Below, piece after piece: positions 1-5,719 of a stretch of 22,594 nt of DNA. The stretch comes from Anaerotignum sp. (GTDB taxonomy: Bacteria; Bacillota; Clostridia; Lachnospirales; Anaerotignaceae): contig JAHHTX010000026.1 in NCBI GenBank assembly GCA_020024255.1, positions 1 through 22,594 of the forward strand, in the 5' to 3' direction. The position numbers and the translations under genes were made by a program. The number at the start of each line of letters is the position of its first letter. Position 1 is the stretch's first letter. Under the pieces are notes generated by a model. That model had not been told where the DNA came from, ran no database searches, and worked only from the letters and a program-made list of their open reading frames with translations.

Positions 1-55
1 GGTAAGGCAAAGGTCTGCAACACCTCTATCCCCGGTTCAAATCCGGGTGGCGCCT
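1..55 (+). tRNA. tRNA-Cys (GCA), 5' end cut by window edge
   Basis: The T arm is clear: stem CCCGG at 31-35, loop TTCAAAT at 36-42 and stem CCGGG at 43-47. The 3' acceptor strand TGGCGCC (48-54) follows, then discriminator T at 55. The anticodon loop CTGCAAC carries GCA at 17-19, and a U at the discriminator position is the known identity base of tRNA-Cys. CCA is not encoded. The 5' acceptor strand and most of the D arm lie outside the window, so this is a partial gene. Confidence 0.93.
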
Positions 56-63
56 CTTTTACC

Positions 64-97
64 AGTCAAAGAATTTTGGTTCTTTGGCTTTTTTTTT
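64..97 (+). terminator. Rho-independent terminator of the tRNA transcript
   Basis: A 10-bp stem, AGTCAAAGAA (64-73) with TTCTTTGGCT (80-89, one G-T pair), closes a 6-nt loop and runs into nine T residues. It lies 9 nt after the tRNA-Cys end. Confidence 0.85.
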
Positions 98-105
98 GCT
101 CAATA

Positions 106-123
106 TTTAGACAGATATCTAAA
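106..123 (+). promoter_or_regulatory. Inverted repeat in front of the sdpR-like gene, candidate autoregulatory operator
   Basis: TTTAGA (106-111) and TCTAAA (118-123) form a perfect 6-bp inverted repeat with a 6-nt spacer, 29 nt before the start codon. It overlaps a weak -35-like TTTAGA placed 16 nt before TATAAA (128-133). ArsR/SdpR-type repressors commonly bind AT-rich dyads in their own promoter, so an autoregulatory role is inferred from position and symmetry. Confidence 0.5.
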
Positions 124-151
124 AGAATATAAATGAATAAAGGAGGGGGTT

Positions 152-542
152 ATGGGCTTACAAGAAACGTTGAAGGCAATGAGTGATCCTACCAGAAGAG
201 AAATTTTGACATTGCTGCAAGATGGGAATTTGACCGCTAGGGAAATTGCAATGCATTTCCAAGCAACTGCCCCAACCATTTCGCACCATTTGGCTGTATT
301 AAAATGTATTAAAACAGGCTGGATTGATTGTAAATACAAAAGAAGGAAAGTATATCCATTATGAATTAAATCTTTCTGTTGTGGAAGAATTATTTAAGTG
401 GGTTGCATCTTTGAAAGGAGAAAAAATAGATGAAAAAAAGATGAAGCATATGGCAATGCCCGTCCCCATACTTATTCTTAGTTTTATTATGGAAATTTTA
501 AGGAAGCATATGCAGGGATACAGATTATTCTCCTTTTTATGA
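152..542 (+). pseudogene. SdpR/ArsR-family winged-helix repressor, frameshifted
   Basis: The first frame (152-364) begins with a recognisable ArsR-type DNA-binding domain: MSDPTRREIL near residue 10, then the recognition-helix region TISHHLAVLK near residues 43-52. It then reads nonsense to a stop at 364. The expected continuation, QAGLIVNTKEGKYIHYELN, is present in the +1 frame from about 315. The break coincides with a perfect 10-bp duplication at 295-314, and removing one copy restores a continuous reading frame. The restored frame runs to a stop at 542, past the usual end of the family near KGEK, so the 3' end is also altered. The start has a strong AGGAGG site at 141-146. The family represses its own gene and an adjacent sdpI-type immunity gene. 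Two in-frame copies by sequencing error cannot be excluded. Confidence 0.8.
295..314 (+). repeat. Perfect 10-bp tandem duplication causing the frameshift
   Basis: TGTATTAAAA occurs at 295-304 and again at 305-314 with no mismatch. Ten is not a multiple of three, so the second copy shifts the reading frame of the sdpR-like gene. Excision of either copy gives AVLKQAGL, which matches the family pattern. Confidence 0.95.
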
Positions 543-742
543 TTTGCATGATATTTTTTAGTATTTGGGAAAGTTTATATCCAGACAGTATTCCTATGGA
601 CAATGTGCTATATGGCATGATTTCTTTACTTTTTATTTTGGTCGGAAATTTGATGCCAAAAATCAAATCTAATTTTTTTATGGGGATACAAACACCTTTG
701 GTGATGTCTTATATTTGGTACAGGCAAGAAGTAGAAAAGTAG
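482..742 (+). pseudogene. SdpI-family membrane protein, C-terminal remnant
   Basis: The open segment in this frame contains two hydrophobic stretches, around IILLFMICMIFFSIW and MISLLFILVGNLM. The second leads into PKIKSNFFMGIQTP, which closely resembles the conserved C-terminal signature of SdpI-family immunity proteins (GN-LPKIK-N-F-GI-TPWTL). The N-terminal half of the family, including its first membrane helices and the DUF1648-type region, is missing. The residues after GIQTP diverge where the family has WTL, consistent with a further small indel. The beginning of the remnant is uncertain because the upstream sequence is open in a different frame. It follows the broken sdpR-like gene, as in the usual sdpRI gene order. 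Confidence 0.6.
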
Positions 743-850
743 AAGAAAAGGGTAAAAACATGGTTTTTTGTTAAGGAAGTGGCAGAAAATATTGACGGAA
801 TTTTCTGAAAAAGTTATAATGAAAGCGCCTAGCAATAGAGATGAAATTTT

Positions 851-878
851 TTGACACTATACTGTGTCTTTTTATAAT
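851..878 (+). promoter_or_regulatory. Sigma-A promoter for the pyrophosphatase gene
   Basis: TTGACA at 851-856 and TATAAT at 873-878 are both consensus, with a 16-nt spacer. They lie 20 nt upstream of the start codon, with GGGAGGAG as ribosome binding site at 882-889. The leader would be very short. Confidence 0.8.
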
Positions 879-898
879 TAAGGGAGGAGAAAATTATC

Positions 899-2542
899 AT
901 GAGTAAGCAAAAAGAAATTTTCGTAGTTGGACATAAGAATCCAGATACAGATTCTATTTGTTCTGCCATTGCATATGCAAATTTGAAAAATGTCATTGGA
1001 GAAGAAAAGTATATTCCGAAACGTGCCGGTGAAGTGAATAACGAAACGAAGTATGTATTGGATTATTTTGGTGTGGCAAGCCCTGAATTTATCGGATATG
1101 TGGGAACACAGGTACAAGATGTCACCATCAAAGCAACACCTTCTTTGACAGAAGATATATCTTTGAAAAAGGCATGGAACGCTATGCGTGATTTACAAGA
1201 AGCAACTATGCCTATTGTGAAAGAAGGAAAAATGATAGGGCTTATTTCCGTTAAAGATATTGCAACAGCAAACATGGATCTTGATGAAACAAGAAACCTT
1301 TCTATTTCCAAAACAAAGTATAAAAATATTTTAGAGACTATTGATGGAACAATAATCGTGGGTGACGAAGATGGAGTAGTGCCTGATGGTGCAAAAATGA
1401 TTATTGGTGCAGCAAATCCGGATCTGTTGGAATCCTATGTGGAAGAAGGAGATATTTTGCTGACAGGAAACCGTTTTGAGTCCCAGATTTGCGGTGTGGA
1501 AATGAATGCAAGCTGTATTATTGTATCTATGGGTGCACCAATTTCCAGAACTATTCAAAAACTGGCAAAAGAAAAAGGATGTGTGGTGATCAGCACTCCA
1601 CATGACACTTATGTGACAGCAAGACTCATTAACCAAAGTATGCCAGTTGGATATTTTATGCGGAAAGAAAATTTGTATACTTTCCGTATGGAAGATTATA
1701 TCAGCGATATTCGGGATACTTTGGCAAAAATTCGCCATAGAGATTTCCCTGTATTAGATGCAGAGGGAAATTATTGTGGAATGTTGTCCAGACGTTCTTT
1801 ATTGGACATGGACAATAAAAAAATTATTATGGTAGACCATAATGAAAAATCACAGGCAGTAGACGGCATTGATGAAGCGGAAATTTTGGAAATTATTGAC
1901 CATCATCGTCTGGGTACAATGGAAACAACTATGCCCATATACTTCCGCAATCAGCCGGTGGGTTGTACTGCAACCATTGTTTATCATATGTATCAGGAAA
2001 ACGGCGTGAAAGTAGAACCGAAAATTGCAGGTCTGCTTTGCTCTGCTATTTTATCCGATACCTTGATGTTCCGTTCTCCCACCTGTACACCTATGGATCA
2101 GAAGGTGGCAGAAGAACTGGCAAAAATTGCAGGTATTAACATTGAGGAACACGCAACAAAAATGTTCCGTGCAGGCAGTAGCCTTGCGGGTAAAACACCA
2201 GAAGAAATCTTTTATCAGGACTTTAAAACATTTAGTTCCAACGATATGAATTTTGGTGTGGGACAGATTTCCTCTTTAGATGCAGAAGAACTGGCAGCAT
2301 TACGTCCGAAAATTGCCGGTTTTATGGAAGCAGCTGATAAAAGCGAAACACATATGTTATTCTTCCTGTTGACCAATATTATTGATGAGTCTTCTGATTT
2401 GGTATTCTCCGGTGAACATGCAAAGGAAATTGCAGAAGCAGCATTCGAAGGAAAAGCGGAAGAAAATTATATCCATTTGCCGGGTGTTGTTTCCAGAAAG
2501 AAACAGTTTGTTCCTCGTATTCTCAGTGCAATACAGCAGTAA
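899..2542 (+). CDS. ppaC: Manganese-dependent (family II) inorganic pyrophosphatase with CBS and DRTGG domains
   Basis: Cytoplasmic DHH-superfamily enzyme that hydrolyses pyrophosphate to phosphate and so pulls biosynthetic reactions forward. Visible active-site motifs are GHKNPDTDS (residues 11-19), VDHN (312-315), IDHH (333-336), SDT (386-388) and SRKKQ (532-536, the DHHA2 domain). Between the first motif and VDHN lies an insertion of about 240 residues carrying a first CBS half (about 70-125), a DRTGG-like region and a second CBS segment ending near LSRRSLLD (296-303). At 547 aa it fits the CBS-containing subfamily, which is known to be controlled by adenine nucleotides, rather than the ~310-aa short form. 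The start is supported by GGGAGGAG at 882-889. truA follows after 3 nt, so the two are probably co-transcribed. Confidence 0.95.
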   Translation: MSKQKEIFVVGHKNPDTDSICSAIAYANLKNVIGEEKYIPKRAGEVNNETKYVLDYFGVASPEFIGYVGTQVQDVTIKATPSLTEDISLKKAWNAMRDLQEATMPIVKEGKMIGLISVKDIATANMDLDETRNLSISKTKYKNILETIDGTIIVGDEDGVVPDGAKMIIGAANPDLLESYVEEGDILLTGNRFESQICGVEMNASCIIVSMGAPISRTIQKLAKEKGCVVISTPHDTYVTARLINQSMPVGYFMRKENLYTFRMEDYISDIRDTLAKIRHRDFPVLDAEGNYCGMLSRRSLLDMDNKKIIMVDHNEKSQAVDGIDEAEILEIIDHHRLGTMETTMPIYFRNQPVGCTATIVYHMYQENGVKVEPKIAGLLCSAILSDTLMFRSPTCTPMDQKVAEELAKIAGINIEEHATKMFRAGSSLAGKTPEEIFYQDFKTFSSNDMNFGVGQISSLDAEELAALRPKIAGFMEAADKSETHMLFFLLTNIIDESSDLVFSGEHAKEIAEAAFEGKAEENYIHLPGVVSRKKQFVPRILSAIQQ

Positions 2543-2545
2543 ATT

Positions 2546-3313
2546 ATGCAGAATTATAAGATGACTCTCTGTTATGATGGCGGCAGATACGATGGCTGGC
2601 AGAAACAGGGAAATACAGAGCAAACCATACAGGCAAAAATGGAAAAGATTTTGCAGGAATTGGCAGGAACGGAAACGGAAATTTTCGGTTCAGGCAGAAC
2701 TGATGCGGGCACCCATGCCAAAGGGCAGACGGCAAGTTTTCACATGGATTGGAAGGGTTCGGAAGAAGAACTGCTTATTGCCATAAATAAAAAGCTGCCG
2801 GAGGATATTGGTGTACTTTCTCTGGAAAAGGCAGAGGAACGCTTTCATGCCCGTTTCCATGCCAAAGCAAAGCGATATATATATACCATTTGGACGGGAG
2901 ATATGCCTCCCGTCTTTTGGCGTAAATACAGTTTTTGGTGTGAAAAGCCTTTGGATATTCCTGCCATGAAACAAGCAGCAGCTTATTTTGTGGGAACGCA
3001 TGATTTCAAGAGCTTCTGTGCCAACAAACGAATGAAAAAGTCTACAGTACGCAGTATTTATGATATTTCTTTTCATCAGAAAGACAGAATGTTATCCCTT
3101 TCTTTTGTGGGTGATGGCTTTTTATACCAGATGGTGCGTATATTAACAGGCACGCTCATTGAAGTGGGGGAAGGCAAAAAATCGCCAAAAGAGATGGAGG
3201 AAATTTTGGCGGCAAAAACTAGAGAAGTGGCAGGTTTTACGGCACCGGCAAAAGGACTTTGTTTAGATGAAGTGTTTTATACACCATGGAAGAAAGGAAC
3301 AGAGCAATTATGA
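2546..3313 (+). CDS. truA: tRNA pseudouridine(38-40) synthase TruA
   Basis: Converts uridines 38-40 of the tRNA anticodon stem-loop to pseudouridine. The catalytic motif GSGRTDAGTHA is at residues 48-58, with the nucleophilic Asp at 53. The second-half signature includes FVGTHDFKSF, VRSIYD and GDGFLYQMVR, and the C-terminus holds the usual AP-GL-L--V-Y pattern. At 255 aa it is close to the family length. The ATG is 3 nt after the upstream stop with no clear ribosome binding site, so translation is probably coupled to the pyrophosphatase gene. Its stop overlaps the next start by 4 nt (ATGA). Confidence 0.95.
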   Translation: MQNYKMTLCYDGGRYDGWQKQGNTEQTIQAKMEKILQELAGTETEIFGSGRTDAGTHAKGQTASFHMDWKGSEEELLIAINKKLPEDIGVLSLEKAEERFHARFHAKAKRYIYTIWTGDMPPVFWRKYSFWCEKPLDIPAMKQAAAYFVGTHDFKSFCANKRMKKSTVRSIYDISFHQKDRMLSLSFVGDGFLYQMVRILTGTLIEVGEGKKSPKEMEEILAAKTREVAGFTAPAKGLCLDEVFYTPWKKGTEQL

Positions 3314-4902
3314 TACGTATTTCTGAATTAAAGCTGCCCCTTGGCAAAGAAGAATGCCTTTTGCCCCAAAAAGCCGCAAGGGTTTTAGGTATTCCTGCGG
3401 AAAGAATACAGGACTGGCGGATATTTAAGAAGTCATTGGACGCACGAAAAAAAGAAAATATCCATTATATCTATGTTATTGATGTACAGGTGGAAAATGA
3501 AAGCAAAATTTTGCAGGTAAAGGGTGGAGGAAATGTTTCCAAAACACCGGATTTGCAATATCGGTTTCCAAAAGGGAAATGTAGTATGCAGCAACGCCCT
3601 ATTGTTGTTGGTTTTGGACCGGCAGGAATGTTTGCAGCACTGCTCCTTGCGGAAATGGGATTTTCTCCGCTTGTATTGGAACGGGGCGGTGATGTGGACA
3701 GTCGTAAAGATGCTGTGGAAAAATTCTGGGCAGATGGAAAACTGGATACAGAGAACAATGTGCAGTTTGGGGAAGGCGGAGCAGGAACGTTTTCCGACGG
3801 CAAGTTGACCACACGAATCAAAGATAAACGTTGCCGTAAAGTCTTGGAGGAATTTGTGGCAGCAGGTGCACCGCAGGAGATTCTCTATGACAGCAAACCC
3901 CATATTGGTACAGATCTTCTTTGTGGTGTGGTAAAAAATATACGGGAGAAAATTATTGCACTTGGGGGAGAAGTACGGTTCTTTTCCAAAATGACCAATA
4001 TTTTTGCGGAAAATGGCAAGGTAACAGGTGTGGAAGTAAATGGCAGTGAACGGATTTCGGCATCAGATGTGGTTCTTGCATTGGGGCATAGTGCAAGGGA
4101 CAGTTTTACCATGCTCTATGAAAAAGGATTTCCTATGGAGCAGAAACCTTTTGCCATGGGTGTGCGGATTGAACATCCGCAAGAAATGGTGAATCAGGCA
4201 CAGTATGGAAAGGCGGCAGAGCAACTGCCAACAGCAGATTATCGGTTGACTTATACCACAGGAAAGGGCAGAGGGGTTTATACCTTTTGTATGTGCCCTG
4301 GCGGTTATGTGGTGGCAGCGGCATCAGAGGAAGGAAGGCTAGCAGTCAACGGTATGAGTGAGCATGCACGTGATGGGAAAAATGCCAATTCTGCTTTATT
4401 GGTACAGGTATTCCCAGAAGATTTTCCAAATAGCCATGTCCTTTCCGGTATGGAGTTTCAGAGAGAACTGGAGGAAAAGGCCTTTCTTGCAGGTGGTGGC
4501 AGTTATACAGCACCTGTACAGACAGTGGGAGATTTTCTGGAAAAGTCAGGTAACGTTTTGGGAGAGGTAATACCTTCTTATGCACCACAAACAGTCTTTG
4601 CCGATATTGATGATATTTTCCCTCCCTTTATGACGGAAGCCATGAGAGAAGCCATTCCTGCCATGGGAAAACGTTTGAAAGGTTTTGACCGAAAAGATGC
4701 TATTTTGACTGCAGTGGAAAGCCGCAGTTCTTCCCCTGTACGCATTTTGCGAAATGAGAAGGGGGAGAGTCCTTTTGCAGAAGGCATATACCCGACAGGA
4801 GAAGGGGCTGGCTATGCAGGGGGCATTGTGTCGGCAGCAGTTGATGGCATTGCAGTGGCAGAGCATATTTTTTTGCACCATGCCAATGGTGAAATGAATT
4901 AA
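3310..4902 (+). CDS. FAD-dependent dehydrogenase, NAD(P)/FAD oxidoreductase family (COG2509-like)
   Basis: Predicted cytoplasmic flavoprotein of 530 aa. An N-terminal domain of about 95 residues precedes the Rossmann FAD-binding motif VVGFGPAGMFAALLLAE (99-115), followed by LERG at 123-126. A conserved glycine-rich stretch GEGGAGTFSDGKL (154-166) and a C-terminal FAD-binding segment YPTGEGAGYAGGIVSAAVDG complete the family pattern. The ATG at 3310 is preferred over the in-frame ATG at 3286. Homologues begin MIRI-, AAAGGAA lies at 3295-3301, and this start gives a 4-nt overlap with truA. The substrate of this family is not established. It is last in the gene group and is followed by a terminator. 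Confidence 0.88.
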   Translation: MIRISELKLPLGKEECLLPQKAARVLGIPAERIQDWRIFKKSLDARKKENIHYIYVIDVQVENESKILQVKGGGNVSKTPDLQYRFPKGKCSMQQRPIVVGFGPAGMFAALLLAEMGFSPLVLERGGDVDSRKDAVEKFWADGKLDTENNVQFGEGGAGTFSDGKLTTRIKDKRCRKVLEEFVAAGAPQEILYDSKPHIGTDLLCGVVKNIREKIIALGGEVRFFSKMTNIFAENGKVTGVEVNGSERISASDVVLALGHSARDSFTMLYEKGFPMEQKPFAMGVRIEHPQEMVNQAQYGKAAEQLPTADYRLTYTTGKGRGVYTFCMCPGGYVVAAASEEGRLAVNGMSEHARDGKNANSALLVQVFPEDFPNSHVLSGMEFQRELEEKAFLAGGGSYTAPVQTVGDFLEKSGNVLGEVIPSYAPQTVFADIDDIFPPFMTEAMREAIPAMGKRLKGFDRKDAILTAVESRSSSPVRILRNEKGESPFAEGIYPTGEGAGYAGGIVSAAVDGIAVAEHIFLHHANGEMN

Positions 4903-4913
4903 AGAAATAAGAG

Positions 4914-4940
4914 AAGATCTATGAAAACAGGTCTTTTTTT
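4914..4940 (+). terminator. Terminator after the FAD-dependent dehydrogenase
   Basis: AAGATCT (4914-4920) pairs with AGGTCTT (4929-4935, one G-T pair) across an 8-nt loop, followed by a run of T to 4940. It separates the ppaC-truA-dehydrogenase group from the iron operon. Confidence 0.7.
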
Positions 4941-5017
4941 GTACTGCCTTTTTTGTGCTGCCATTGAGGACAAAGAGAAATTTTTTACGAAAAATACAAA
5001 GGATTTTGAAAAAAATA

Positions 5018-5046
5018 TTGACAAATTAAGTTAGCCGTGATAAACT
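5018..5046 (+). promoter_or_regulatory. Promoter of the feo operon
   Basis: TTGACA (5018-5023) and TAAACT (5041-5046) are separated by 17 nt. The spacer contains the first GGCTAAY element on the minus strand, so a regulator bound there would block RNA polymerase. Confidence 0.75.
5030..5045 (-). promoter_or_regulatory. feo operator-like site 1 (DtxR/IdeR type, inferred)
   Basis: Read on the minus strand it is GTTTATCACGGCTAAC. GGCTAAC is the right part of the known DtxR/IdeR consensus centre. The site overlaps the spacer and -10 of the feo promoter and sits inside the imperfect dyad TAAGTT (5027-5032) / AACTTA (5043-5048). The identity of the regulator is inferred. Confidence 0.6.
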
Positions 5047-5056
5047 TAGTTCGATA

Positions 5057-5072
5057 GTTACCTATGGCTAAC
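5057..5072 (+). promoter_or_regulatory. feo operator-like site 2 (DtxR/IdeR type, inferred)
   Basis: GTTACCTATGGCTAAC shares GTT at its left end and the whole GGCTAAC right end with site 1 and aligns without gaps. It lies just after the expected transcription start and before the feoA ribosome binding site. Confidence 0.6.
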
Positions 5073-5131
5073 AAAGTGTAGGTAGGGGTTTTAAGATAAA
5101 GAAATAGACTGCAAAGGAGGGGGACGACACG

Positions 5132-5341
5132 ATGCCTTTAGCTATGGTCGGAATTGGCGAGAAACAAATTATTAAAAAGATTAACGGAAAAGATGAAACA
5201 AAGCGTTTTCTGGAAAATCTCGGTTTTGTTGTAGGCGGAGAAGTAACGATTGTTTCTCAGCTTAGCGGAAATATGATTGTGAATGTTAAAGAATCCAGAG
5301 TTGCCATCAGCAAATCAATGGCAAGTCGCATTATGGTATAA
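5132..5341 (+). CDS. feoA: FeoA family iron(II) transport accessory protein (first copy)
   Basis: Small cytoplasmic SH3-like protein of 69 aa that supports the FeoB iron(II) transporter. It shows the family layout of an N-terminal hydrophobic strand, the helix ETKRFLENLGFVVGGEVTIV (residues 22-41) and a C-terminal strand ending with I-K-MASRIMV. The helix-glycine turn LGFVVGGEV corresponds to the conserved LGI--G--V of FeoA. The ribosome binding site AAAGGAGGGGG is at 5114-5124. A second feoA follows after 12 nt, and feoB after that, in the common clostridial feoA-feoA-feoB order. Confidence 0.9.
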   Translation: MPLAMVGIGEKQIIKKINGKDETKRFLENLGFVVGGEVTIVSQLSGNMIVNVKESRVAISKSMASRIMV

Positions 5342-5353
5342 GGAAGGGAAAAC

Positions 5354-5590
5354 ATGGCAGAAGAAAACATCAAAACATTGAAAGATGTCAAAATAGGAGA
5401 AAGCGTAATCGTAAAAGCATTAAAAGGTACAGGTCCAATCAAAAGAAGAATTATGGATATGGGGATTACAAAAGGCACAGAAGTTTTTGTGCGTAAAGTA
5501 GCGCCTTTGGGCGATCCCATCGAAGTTACCGTAAGGGGATATGAACTTTCCCTGCGTAAAGCTGATGCGGAAATGGTGCAGGTGGTATAA
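5354..5590 (+). CDS. feoA: FeoA family iron(II) transport accessory protein (second copy)
   Basis: 78-aa FeoA domain protein. It contains the full family pattern: TLKDVKIGESVIVKAL, then IKRRIMDMGITKGTEVFVRK (about residues 29-48), then APLGDPIEVTVRGYELSLRK (about 49-68). The last element, P-GDP-E---RGY-L-LR, is the most typical FeoA signature and is missing from the first copy. The two copies have therefore diverged and probably do not act interchangeably. The ribosome binding site is AAGGAAGGG at 5340-5348. FeoB follows after a 129-nt gap that contains a regulatory-looking site and a hairpin. Confidence 0.93.
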   Translation: MAEENIKTLKDVKIGESVIVKALKGTGPIKRRIMDMGITKGTEVFVRKVAPLGDPIEVTVRGYELSLRKADAEMVQVV

Positions 5591-5612
5591 GTCCGCCTGT
5601 GTGCTATAGAAA

Positions 5613-5628
5613 GTTAGTTACGGCTAAT
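5613..5628 (+). promoter_or_regulatory. feo operator-like site 3 (between feoA and feoB)
   Basis: GTTAGTTACGGCTAAT aligns without gaps to sites 1 and 2 and differs at the last base of GGCTAAC. It lies in the intercistronic gap before feoB. No convincing promoter is seen beside it, so it may be an internal operator, a roadblock site or a relic. Confidence 0.5.
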
Positions 5629-5653
5629 TTACTAATTAAGTGTGTATGAAGTT

Positions 5654-5682
5654 GCCTATGCCTGATGTGGTATAGGCGGTTT
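5654..5682 (+). promoter_or_regulatory. Intercistronic hairpin before feoB
   Basis: GCCTATGCC (5654-5662) pairs with GGTATAGGC (5669-5677, one G-T pair) around a 6-nt loop and is followed by GG and four T. The T run is short, so this could be a weak terminator or an RNA processing/stability element that sets the feoA to feoB ratio. Confidence 0.55.
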
Positions 5683-5719
5683 TCATGAGATGGATAGAAA
5701 CAATTTAAGGAGGATGACT

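Noticed and set aside
1..742. tRNA-adjacent integrated element
   Set aside because: No integrase and no repeat of the tRNA 3' end was noticed within the window, so an integration site cannot be supported.
4903..5131. Possible riboswitch before the iron operon
   Set aside because: The transcript leader starts near 5050 and is about 80 nt. Its features are explained by the GGCTAAY elements and the ribosome binding site, and no known riboswitch core is seen.
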